Assembly (NCBI GenBank): GCA_031254385.1
Contig: JAIRUO010000106.1
Span: 1-9,650 of the forward strand
Direction: 5' to 3'
DNA from: Treponema sp.
GTDB taxonomy: Bacteria; Spirochaetota; Spirochaetia; Treponematales; Breznakiellaceae
Length of the DNA: 9,650 nucleotides
Each line of letters opens with the position of its first letter. The stretch's first letter is position 1. Position numbers and translations under genes: made by a program. Of the stretch, positions 1 through 6,468 are shown piece after piece. Under the pieces are notes generated by a model, which was given only the letters and a program-made list of their open reading frames with translations, had not been told where the DNA came from and searched no databases.

Positions 1-533
1 AGGTACTGTTTTCGCAGTTTTTGTTCTCTCATCATGGAGCTGAATAAACGGGCCCCGATAAGGCTGGTGGAAAAAACGATTAAGCCCGAACTTGGTTTGT
101 CAAGGCGGTGCAAAGGGCCGGGCTTAAAAGAGAGGGAAGGGGGCAGTTTAAGTTTTAAGTAAGCGCAAACCTGCTCATTCAGGCTGTCTGGACCGTGGAC
201 AGCCAAGCCGGAAGGCTTATTCAGGATAAGCAGTCCTTCGCCTTCATATATTATCATTCTAATGAAATTGTCGGGCAATTGCCGTGTTACAGGGTTTTGA
301 GTAGGAGCAGGGCTGTTTTTATTAATGAATTCAGCCCGTGGTTGCGGCAGTTCAATAATCTGCCCGGCCCTTATTCGCTCGTCAGGAGCTGCGGCTTTGC
401 CGTTTACCGTGATTTTTCCTTTGCGGAACAGGCGGTGCAGGGCAGAAAGTGGCAGTTCGGGCAGAGCTTTTCTTAGAATACGATCCAGCCGACGCTGATC
501 ATCATCAGCAGCCGCAACAAAACGCAGTAACAT
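1..533 (-). CDS. RluA-family 23S rRNA pseudouridine synthase (3' end outside window)
   Basis: This gene is read on the minus strand from an ATG at 533-531; 177 complete codons are visible before it leaves the window. The family converts specific uridines of large-subunit rRNA (or tRNA) to pseudouridine in the cytoplasm. Residues about 14-63 form an S4 RNA-binding domain (RRLDRIL...KGKITVNGK...RAGQIIELP). The catalytic domain starts near residue 95, with NKPSGLAVHG at 105-114. The catalytic motif HRLDKPSSGL is at 142-151, with D145 as the expected catalytic aspartate. The usual HRLDxxTSG has Ser instead of Thr here. A Shine-Dalgarno-like AAGGGA (plus-strand 542-547) lies 8 nt before the ATG and supports this start. 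The S4 domain fits RluC/RluD-type rather than RluA itself, but the substrate cannot be settled from half a gene. It is divergent from the DivPAP gene. Confidence 0.9.
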   Translation of the reverse strand, partial: MLLRFVAAADDDQRRLDRILRKALPELPLSALHRLFRKGKITVNGKAAAPDERIRAGQIIELPQPRAEFINKNSPAPTQNPVTRQLPDNFIRMIIYEGEGLLILNKPSGLAVHGPDSLNEQVCAYLKLKLPPSLSFKPGPLHRLDKPSSGLIVFSTSLIGARLFSSMMREQKLRKQY

Positions 534-583
534 GGCTTACATCCCTTGACAAAACTATCGATAATGGTAAATCGTATTATAAT
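534..583. promoter_or_regulatory. Divergent promoter region between rluA-type gene and DivPAP gene
   Basis: This short gap must hold the start signals of both divergent genes. A palindromic ATTATAAT at 576-583 offers a TATAAT -10 hexamer on either strand: 578-583 on plus and 581-576 on minus. On the minus strand it sits about 43 bp before the ATG of the rluA-type gene, a sensible promoter position, but the -35 at the right distance is poor (TGTATT). A perfect TTGACA on the plus strand at 546-551 is 26 bp from the plus TATAAT, too far for a standard sigma70 pair. Which hexamers are used is therefore open. Confidence 0.35.
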
Positions 584-1070
584 GTCTGTTCCTGAATCAA
601 TACAGGCTTTTTCCATAAGGGCTTTGGTTGAAAACACCATTTTTTTATCATCCTTGACGAGCTGGATTCTTGCTCAACTAATAAAAGTACTAATCATTCT
701 TTTTGGCGGGCGCAAAAGACCTTTGCGCGAGTTGGTAGAAATTGTTATTTGGCGTACTGGCGGGATGCCTTCAAGCCATGCCGCTACTGTTACTTCATTG
801 ACAGTGGCTGTCGCGATTCGGGAAGGGCTAGGTTCTACATTGTTTGCCATCTGTTTCTTTTTTGCCCTGATCGTTATGCGGGATGCTACGGGTGTACGGC
901 GCTCGTCCGGGCTCCAGGCAAAGGCGTTAAACCTCTTGGGCAAAAAAACCGGTGAGCACCTGGGATTTGATTATAATCCCGTAAAGGAAATTCAGGGACA
1001 TACTCCGCTGGAAGTAATAGTCGGTGCCCTTCTTGGGATTTTTATAGCCGCAGCTTATGCCTGGCTATAA
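582..1070 (+). CDS. DivPAP-type (divergent PAP2 / DUF212) integral membrane phosphatase family protein
   Basis: The protein has 162 residues from the ATG at 582, close to the usual length of about 150 for the family. The PAP2-like signature is clear: GGMPSSHAATVTSL at residues 60-73, RDATGVRR at 100-107 and GHTPLEVIVGALLG at 139-152. The Ser-His and second His match the lipid phosphate phosphatase catalytic set. Hydrophobic segments at about 20-38, 67-80, 84-99 and 142-161 make it an inner-membrane protein. The substrate is unknown; family members are thought to act on lipid phosphates or pyrophosphates. The reading frame is open back to a TTG at 546 (174 residues), with another ATG at 564. 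None has a convincing Shine-Dalgarno; 582 is chosen because it gives the family-like N-terminus. It is the first gene of the rnf string and its end may overlap the next gene by 14 bp. Confidence 0.85.
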   Translation: MSVPESIQAFSIRALVENTIFLSSLTSWILAQLIKVLIILFGGRKRPLRELVEIVIWRTGGMPSSHAATVTSLTVAVAIREGLGSTLFAICFFFALIVMRDATGVRRSSGLQAKALNLLGKKTGEHLGFDYNPVKEIQGHTPLEVIVGALLGIFIAAAYAWL

Positions 1071-2481
1071 TAGCACAAACTCCAGACCTTCCTCCTTTAT
1101 GGTTTTTCGGATTCCTATTTTCACTATTCTTCTTTCGCTTGTACTGGGCTGCTTGACCCTATTCCTGTTTACTATATTCATACCTACTGAATCAGGAGAG
1201 GGTTATAATGTCCTCGTGGTGCACGAAGACCTTCCCGATCGCGATATAGGGGAAATGCTGAAAGCTGCGGGCTTTACTTCCTTTTATTCTGAATCAGAAA
1301 CTTTGGTTTTTTATGATGATTTTGGCAGACCTAAGACATTTTTTTTGGATCAAATCCAGGGGAAATTTGAGTCCTTTGATCCCCGCAACGACGGGTATGC
1401 TGAAAGCCTCCGCTCCTTTTATGTTCATGATGAAAGCCGTTATTTTTTTATTCATGAAGAAAGTGCCAGACCTCGACAAATAGAGAAGCTCTTTGGCGAA
1501 GTTTTTGCGTCCGTTCCCCATACGCTTGATTTTCTTTTTTCGGGCAGAAATATATTTATCTGGTTCGTATTTCAGTCTATCGCGTTAATTGTCGCGCTAA
1601 TAATTTCCAGAGACAAAATTCATTTTATTCCGATAATTCCCATCATCCTTAGTTTTGCCTGGGGCGCTCTTTCGGGCTTGATCATGTCCTGCGTTTTTAT
1701 TGGGCTTTGGGAACTGCTCTATGAGCCTTTTGGCGAAATATTTTCCTATAGGCCATTCGGGGGCTTGAGGCACAGGCTTAAACCATATCGGGCCTCTTTT
1801 TTCTGGGCCTTTCTTTATACCGGCCTTTACGGGTTTCTCATTTCAATGGTAAGGATTCCCTCTATACCTGCCTGGACTGGGTTTTTCTGCTTTATCCTAG
1901 TAGAAATACTTGCCTTTGCAGAAGCAAAAAAGCTAAAACAAAAGCGCAAATTTTTTGTACCAATTAAAATTCTTCCTTTTGTTCAAAAAAAACGGGTTTT
2001 TTGCGCTTCAATGGCTGCTTTTGCCTTTGCAGTCCTTCTGTCTGCCGTTTTAAGCCCGGTTTTTTCAGGTTTTTTCTTTAGACCCAATACCAATGGCGAT
2101 GAATATACTGCCAATCTGCCTTCAGCTTTAGAGTATCAAAAACACATGGTTTACCAGTCTAGTTTTTCATTTCTGCCCCTTAGCGCAGAGGCAAGAGAGT
2201 ATAATTCATATTATTTGGGAGAGGACGGGCTCATAGCCGGATCAGCAAATACGGGCGTTATTAATGGATGGGAAATTCCTCCTTTTCCGCTGGAAAAACT
2301 TACCGAATTTCTGATAGACTATAAGGGCAGACCGGAGAGTATGGCTCCACCTGGTTTAAAAGATTGGATATCTATGGCTATAATAATATTGGCCTGTATA
2401 CCGCTAGGGCAAAGAACTGGAAAAAGAAGTGGCAAAATAATGAAAAATTCCATTGCCCGGTATGCGCGGGTAGCAGCGTAA
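1057..2481 (+). CDS. Conserved-looking polytopic membrane protein of unknown function, upstream of rnfC
   Basis: I do not recognise this 474-residue protein. Hydropathy by eye gives a membrane segment at residues 18-42, then an extracytoplasmic domain of about 120 residues (about 43-163) rich in aromatic and acidic residues (FYSESETLVFYDDFGRP, SFYVHDESRYFFIHEE). A membrane block follows at 165-290 (probably 4-5 helices), then a basic loop (KKLKQKRKFF), a helix at 315-340, a second polar domain (about 341-432), a last helix at 436-450 and a basic tail. It has no CxxC clusters or nucleotide-binding loop, so it is not a disguised RnfB. The start at 1057 overlaps the DivPAP stop; an ATG at 1099 (giving 460 residues) is the alternative and neither has a good ribosome binding site. 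It ends 10 bp before rnfC, so it is probably co-transcribed and may be an accessory subunit. Confidence 0.75.
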   Translation: MPGYNSTNSRPSSFMVFRIPIFTILLSLVLGCLTLFLFTIFIPTESGEGYNVLVVHEDLPDRDIGEMLKAAGFTSFYSESETLVFYDDFGRPKTFFLDQIQGKFESFDPRNDGYAESLRSFYVHDESRYFFIHEESARPRQIEKLFGEVFASVPHTLDFLFSGRNIFIWFVFQSIALIVALIISRDKIHFIPIIPIILSFAWGALSGLIMSCVFIGLWELLYEPFGEIFSYRPFGGLRHRLKPYRASFFWAFLYTGLYGFLISMVRIPSIPAWTGFFCFILVEILAFAEAKKLKQKRKFFVPIKILPFVQKKRVFCASMAAFAFAVLLSAVLSPVFSGFFFRPNTNGDEYTANLPSALEYQKHMVYQSSFSFLPLSAEAREYNSYYLGEDGLIAGSANTGVINGWEIPPFPLEKLTEFLIDYKGRPESMAPPGLKDWISMAIIILACIPLGQRTGKRSGKIMKNSIARYARVAA

Positions 2482-2491
2482 AGGAAAAAAA

Positions 2492-3802
2492 ATGAAGGTC
2501 TATTCCTTTCCCCGAGGGGGCATTTCCTTTGAGGACTCGTCAGTTCCTTCCAGGAATGCGTCTGTTATTGCTTTTCTTCCTAGCCTCTCCATAATACCAC
2601 TGGTTCAACATGCCTGGGGCAGGGCCTATCCCGTGGTTTCTGTTGGGGATACTGTAAAAGAAGGAATGCTAATAGGCCGGGGCCAGGGAATGGGTTCAGC
2701 CAACATACATGCCACGGTTCCGGGCAGGGTGATCAAGACGGCTTCTTGGAAAATGAGCGGCGGCCAGATCAACGATGCACTGGTAATACGCATGGAAGGG
2801 AGGTTTGAGAAATTAGGAAAGCCTGAAGAAGCATATTCCTGGGAAGGAATGCTTCCCTTTGATCTCCAAAGGATTATCTCGGAATACGGGGTAGTGGAGA
2901 TGGAAGGGGGAGGGCGGCCGGTTTCTGATATTATTGCATCTTATAGAAACGTTCAGGATACGATTTCACTGGTGGTAAGCTGCGTATTTGACGATCCCTG
3001 GCTTGCAGCGGATTATGTGCTTTGCAGGGAACGGTTCAAGGCGGTGGTAGAGGGCAGCCGCATTATTGCCAGGATAATCAGGGCCGCCAGGATCGTTTAC
3101 GCGGTTTCATCAAGGGAAAAGGAATTGGCAGATAAGTTTATTGCCGAAGCCGGAAACTGGGACCCCCCTTCAATACCGGTACTGGTTGGCTCCAGATACC
3201 CCCAAAGAAACCGGCGGGAACTGGAACTGGTGCTAAGGAATTACGGAAAGAAAGAAAACTGTGAATTGGGTTCTCTGGTTATACTGGGGCCGGCAACCCT
3301 GGCAGCAGTTAATGACGCGGTAAAGTACAGAAAGCCTGTGCTGGACAGGTATGTTGCGGTAGGGGGAACCGCGATAAAGAATCCTCAAATAATTAAGGTA
3401 AGAATTGGTGCCCGCATTGGCGATGTTATTTCTGAATGTGGAGGTTTTACGGGTCATCCAAAAAGAATTGGCATGGGCAGTCCGCTGTCGGGTAAGGCTG
3501 TTGTTGACCTTGATGAACCAATACTAAAAACCAGCTATGGGCTCTTTGCTTTATTGGAAGGAAGAAAAGCTGGAACCGGTTCGGGAACCTGCATTAACTG
3601 CGGCGAATGTAGGAGCGTGTGTCCCTGCGGGCTAGACCCGGAAGAACTGTTTAAGTACACGCAGCTTGATGATAAACAGCAGGCGGATTTTTCTGGGGCA
3701 GGGGCTGCGGAATGTCATGGCTGCGGATGCTGCGATGTGGTGTGCCCTTCCCGGCTGCCCTTAAGTGCTGCTATCATTACCTCAACTCTGAGGGGGAATT
3801 AA
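2492..3802 (+). CDS. rnfC: RnfC-type subunit of electron transport complex, atypical
   Basis: RnfC is the peripheral cytoplasmic subunit that in canonical Rnf holds FMN, binds NAD(H) and carries two [4Fe-4S] clusters. The 436-residue length matches the short (clostridial/Thermotoga-like) form. The N-terminal barrel-sandwich region is recognisable (PLVQHAWGRAYPVVSVGDTV, then ANIHATVPGRVIK), as are AVGGTAIKNP and the tail IKVRIGARIGDVISECGG. Both ferredoxin-type motifs are intact: C367, C370, C373, C377 and C408, C411, C414, C418. The region that should read like GIVGMGGATFPTHVKL instead reads GVVEMEGGGRPVSDII (133-148). The following NGAECEPYLT-like stretch reads SCVFDDPWLA (163-172), so the NADH/FMN site looks altered. 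An AGGA 6 nt before the ATG supports the start. The stop overlaps the rnfD start by 1 bp. Confidence 0.9.
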   Translation: MKVYSFPRGGISFEDSSVPSRNASVIAFLPSLSIIPLVQHAWGRAYPVVSVGDTVKEGMLIGRGQGMGSANIHATVPGRVIKTASWKMSGGQINDALVIRMEGRFEKLGKPEEAYSWEGMLPFDLQRIISEYGVVEMEGGGRPVSDIIASYRNVQDTISLVVSCVFDDPWLAADYVLCRERFKAVVEGSRIIARIIRAARIVYAVSSREKELADKFIAEAGNWDPPSIPVLVGSRYPQRNRRELELVLRNYGKKENCELGSLVILGPATLAAVNDAVKYRKPVLDRYVAVGGTAIKNPQIIKVRIGARIGDVISECGGFTGHPKRIGMGSPLSGKAVVDLDEPILKTSYGLFALLEGRKAGTGSGTCINCGECRSVCPCGLDPEELFKYTQLDDKQQADFSGAGAAECHGCGCCDVVCPSRLPLSAAIITSTLRGN

Positions 3803-4821
3803 TGGCCGAAAACCAGAACATCCTTTATGCGAAACTTCAGTTTCAAAAACCCCAGATAAACATAAGCTGCCCGACTGCTGGCCGCATGTGGCTGGTAAGC
3901 CTTTGCGCACTGTTGGCCATACTACAATCCGGTTTTTCTGATTCTTTTTATTCGCTTATACTGGCCATGTCTGCCGTAATCGCGGCAGTGCTTTCAGAAT
4001 ACCTTCTTATTGTTCATAAAGGAAAAACAGCGGTACTAAAAGACGGCAGCGCTGTTGCGACTGCCCTGATTCTAACCCTGCTTCTGCCAAACAGCATTTC
4101 ACCGGTATACGCCATTATGGGCTCAATATTTGCCATTGTGGTAATCAAGCATTGTTTTGGAGGACTAGGTTCCAACTGGCTTAATCCTGCTGCCGGGGGC
4201 TGGCTTTTTATACGGCTTTCCTGGCCTGGGGTTTTTAATAAGGCCCTGGAAGGCTCGTCTTTTTCTCTCTTAAAAGAAACTGCACCTACCCAGGCTGGTT
4301 TTTTGGAAAACACTCTGCTTCCTTTCCTTGATAAAACGGTTTTTTCAATGTTCAAAGTTGAGCTTCCGGTTTTTTATCTTGATATTTTTTCTTCACAGCA
4401 GCCGGGCATTATAGCCGATAGGGGCATACTTGGCCTGCTTATAGGGACTATTCTTATTATAGCGTTCCGGGCCGGCCGTTCATGGATTTCTGCTGTGTGG
4501 CTGCTGGTTTTTGTTTTCTTTACCCGTATGTCAGGTGCTAATGGCAGTGGCTTGTGGGAAGGGGATATGCTCTTTTCCCTTTGTACCGGAGGAACTCTTG
4601 CTGCGGCTTTTATATTGGCGGCTGATCCTGCTACCAACTCAAAATCCAATTGGTGCATATTGGGAACTGCGGCGCTTGGAGGCTTTTTAGCCTGGCTTTT
4701 CCGTTTCCCCGGCTCTGAACCCTACGGGGCAGTTTATTCAATAGTGGTTATAAACGCGTTCCTTCCCATAGTCCGAAACCTGGAAAATCACTTGCTCTAT
4801 AGAAACCGGAAGATTATATGA
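3802..4821 (+). CDS. rnfD: RnfD-type membrane subunit (NqrB/RnfD family), atypical flavin motif
   Basis: RnfD is an integral membrane subunit that in canonical complexes carries covalent FMN on a threonine. The start is taken as the ATG at 3802, which overlaps the rnfC stop (TAATG) and follows AGGGGG by 5 nt. The frame is open further upstream, but that part lies inside rnfC. This gives 339 residues, normal for the family. Family signatures are LKDGSAVATALILTLLLP (79-96), FGGLGSNWLNPAAGG (119-133), TGGTLAAAFILAADPAT (262-278) and SEPYGAVYSIVVINAFLPIV (305-324). About ten hydrophobic segments are visible. The flavinylation site expected as SGATPL aligns best with EGSSFS at 150-155, a Ser at the acceptor position without the Ala-Thr-Pro context. 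The last 4 bp (ATGA) overlap rnfG. Confidence 0.9.
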   Translation: MAENQNILYAKLQFQKPQINISCPTAGRMWLVSLCALLAILQSGFSDSFYSLILAMSAVIAAVLSEYLLIVHKGKTAVLKDGSAVATALILTLLLPNSISPVYAIMGSIFAIVVIKHCFGGLGSNWLNPAAGGWLFIRLSWPGVFNKALEGSSFSLLKETAPTQAGFLENTLLPFLDKTVFSMFKVELPVFYLDIFSSQQPGIIADRGILGLLIGTILIIAFRAGRSWISAVWLLVFVFFTRMSGANGSGLWEGDMLFSLCTGGTLAAAFILAADPATNSKSNWCILGTAALGGFLAWLFRFPGSEPYGAVYSIVVINAFLPIVRNLENHLLYRNRKII

Positions 4822-5249
4822 ATAAGATTTCTATTCCGCAGTTTAAGGATACTGCGATTTTATGCGGCTGGATTGGCGCACTGCTCCTTATAGGCTGCCT
4901 TTGCTGGTTTTTGACCAACACTTTAAGGGCCGATATTATGCGCAATTCGGTAAACCGTGTCTTGGTACTTGCAGGAGATACCCGCCGTCTTGAAGGCGCG
5001 ACAGCCGCTGCTGCGATAAAGCCGTCCCTTGGGCGATTGGGCGCCTGGTATAACATGAACGAAGGCTATCGGGCATTGGTATTTACCCTGATTGCCGACG
5101 GGGTTTTTCTTCCCTGCGCTGCAATAGTTGACCCATTAGGAAAGCTGGAAGAAATTATACCCTTAAGTCCAGGCGGATCTAGATTATTGGATCGCGTTTC
5201 CCCAGGGATTATAAAACTATACACCCGGCGCATAGAGGGGGGCTTATGA
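4818..5249 (+). CDS. rnfG: RnfG-type subunit, short and lacking the usual flavinylation motif
   Basis: The identification rests mainly on position between rnfD and rnfE, with weak sequence support. It has 143 residues, against about 180-210 in canonical RnfG. One N-terminal membrane helix (about 12-34) is followed by an extracytoplasmic domain. The topology and the segment NEGYRALVFTLIADG...AAIVDPLGKLEEIIPL (81-116) resemble the start of an FMN_bind domain. The C-terminal part normally carrying SGATxTS, where FMN is attached to Thr, is absent; the protein ends RRIEGGL. The only GAT is LEGATAA at 58-64, just after the membrane helix, which is not the normal place and lacks the preceding Ser/Thr. 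GGAAG lies 6 nt before the ATG, and 4-bp ATGA overlaps link it to both neighbours, so the short length is not a sequencing break. Confidence 0.7.
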   Translation: MNKISIPQFKDTAILCGWIGALLLIGCLCWFLTNTLRADIMRNSVNRVLVLAGDTRRLEGATAAAAIKPSLGRLGAWYNMNEGYRALVFTLIADGVFLPCAAIVDPLGKLEEIIPLSPGGSRLLDRVSPGIIKLYTRRIEGGL

Positions 5250-5884
5250 GCAACCGTTTACAGTCTCATTTTTTCTGGGGGCCCCATGCCCCATTGTCAA
5301 GCTTGAGCGGCGTCGGGCTAATTATAATGGCATCGTCCCGTCTGGCCTATGCGATTTTTTGCGCCGGAGCAATTATATGGGTATACGGTTTGTCCACATT
5401 GATTTTTTATTCGCTTAAGAATTGTCAGCCACAAAAAGGTAAGGCAGTGGTGGTCCTCTTTTTAACAAGCGTTGTCTTGAGCATATATGTATTGCTCATT
5501 GGACTGATAAATCCGCTTTTGATTGCAGCAACCTGGTTTATGGTTCTTTTTGTCTGCCCCTGCTGTGCGGGATCAGGCTTGTTTGAAGAGAAGGATACTG
5601 ATACAGCCGATATGCTGGCTCAGGTATTGATGGAGGCCATGGTTTTATCGGGCCTGATAATCGTGATTTCTCTTATCCGTGAGCCAATTGGCCTGGGTAC
5701 GCTTTCCTTTCCCGGAGGGGCATCAGGGATTTTTGAATTATTTGGAAGTGGCGAGGGTGCGGAAGGGTTCTTCCCGGTTTATTTTCTTTCAATTGCCGCG
5801 GGTGGTTTTTTATTGCTGGGCGCTATTACCGCTGTCTTCCGTAATTACAGAGGCCAGAACTACGGATCGGAGGGGGATCTATGA
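5246..5884 (+). CDS. rnfE: RnfE-type membrane subunit (NqrD/RnfE family), atypical
   Basis: This is a 212-residue integral membrane protein with about six hydrophobic segments. The family signature is best preserved in the second half: LIREPIGLGTLSFPGG at 143-158 matches the IRExxGxGT loop of RnfE. In canonical RnfE/RnfA pairs, one cysteine from each inverted half of each protein ligates a membrane-embedded iron-sulphur centre. The first-half motif LGLCPTLAVT aligns here with SGVGLIIMAS (21-30), so that cysteine is missing. The second-half cysteine (VVNC) falls in a cluster VCPCCAGSG (103-111) with C104, C106 and C107. A very strong purine tract (GAGGGGGG) precedes the ATG, and the start overlaps the rnfG stop. 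The call as RnfE rather than RnfA follows from gene order and the GxGT loop. Confidence 0.82.
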   Translation: MSNRLQSHFFWGPHAPLSSLSGVGLIIMASSRLAYAIFCAGAIIWVYGLSTLIFYSLKNCQPQKGKAVVVLFLTSVVLSIYVLLIGLINPLLIAATWFMVLFVCPCCAGSGLFEEKDTDTADMLAQVLMEAMVLSGLIIVISLIREPIGLGTLSFPGGASGIFELFGSGEGAEGFFPVYFLSIAAGGFLLLGAITAVFRNYRGQNYGSEGDL

Positions 5885-6450
5885 TACTGCCAGGCTTGGC
5901 AATATTTGCAGGACTTTCCCTTAACCTAATACTTCAATTTGCGTTAGGTGCAAGATTTGCAGGGAAAACGAAAGCCATTCCTTTTACGCAAATCCTTATA
6001 CTCTTTATATCTGTATTGTTCCTGTGGATCATTTTTACTTATATTTTGAATTTTCTTCCCTGGGAAATCATGGGATATTTGCTCTTCTTTCCTTTTTCTG
6101 CCCTTGTTTGCCTGGGTCTTGAATACCTTGAAACGCGGTTCCTCCCGGAGAGGCAATCCTTTAGGCTTTTTTCTAGCCTTACCGCTTACGAGGGGCTAGT
6201 ACCCGCAGCACTGATCCTTTGCGTGCATCTGAGCGTAACATTTGTTGACGCATTATTTTTGTCTTTCTTTTTCGCATTGGGCTGCCTTCTGGCTATAGTT
6301 ATTGTTAAAGAAATAAACAGGCGTTCAACGCTTGAATCAATTCCCAAAAACCTACGGGGCATACCCCTGGCCTTTATTTCAATGGGCCTTTTATCCATGA
6401 CCTTTGGCGCAGCAGCCTGGATATGCTACAGAATTCTGTACGGTTTATAA
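5881..6450 (+). CDS. rnfA: RnfA-type membrane subunit (NqrE/RnfA family), atypical
   Basis: This 189-residue, six-helix membrane protein has the length usual for RnfA. The C-terminal half follows the family pattern closely: VKEINRRSTLESIPKNLRG then IPLAFISMGLLSMTFGAAAW (161-180), against the canonical IRERLExxxVPKxFKGxxIxLIxAGLMSLAFMGFxG. The second membrane cysteine is kept (LILCVHLSV, C114, aligned with TTNCAVLGV). The first one is not: NFVLxRFLGICPFLGVS aligns with NLILQFALGARFAGKTK (15-31), putting R25 at the cysteine position. The start overlaps the rnfE stop by 4 bp and has GGAGGGGG upstream. It is the last rnf gene: rnfB, which follows rnfA in clostridial rnfCDGEAB operons, is not here, and the next gene encodes a glycoside hydrolase. 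Confidence 0.85.
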   Translation: MILPGLAIFAGLSLNLILQFALGARFAGKTKAIPFTQILILFISVLFLWIIFTYILNFLPWEIMGYLLFFPFSALVCLGLEYLETRFLPERQSFRLFSSLTAYEGLVPAALILCVHLSVTFVDALFLSFFFALGCLLAIVIVKEINRRSTLESIPKNLRGIPLAFISMGLLSMTFGAAAWICYRILYGL

Positions 6451-6468
6451 TAGAGGTAATAGCGCATA

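Noticed and set aside
195..476. Open plus-strand frame of 93 residues
   Set aside because: It lies wholly inside the minus-strand RluA-type gene, whose S4 and HRLD motifs are clear; the plus frame has no recognisable domain or ribosome binding site.
546..583. TTGACA (546-551) with TATAAT (578-583) as one plus-strand promoter
   Set aside because: The spacer is 26 bp, far from the 16-18 bp needed. The TTGACA may be chance, and its TTG is at most a doubtful start codon of the DivPAP gene.
1091..1098. CCTCCTTT just before the in-frame ATG at 1099, identical to the usual 3' end of 16S rRNA
   Set aside because: It is anti-Shine-Dalgarno in sense, so it cannot recruit ribosomes. An 8-mer of this composition can occur by chance in a pyrimidine-rich stretch.
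1339..1346. Runs of eight identical bases (also 2485-2492 and 7151-7158) as phase-variation tracts
   Set aside because: They are short, and the frames containing or following them are intact. Runs of this size are common in sequence of this composition.
3712..3801. N-terminal extension of RnfD by 30 residues
   Set aside because: It would overlap the second 4Fe-4S motif of rnfC in another frame. The ATG at 3802 has AGGGGG before it and overlaps the rnfC stop by 1 bp, as expected for coupling.
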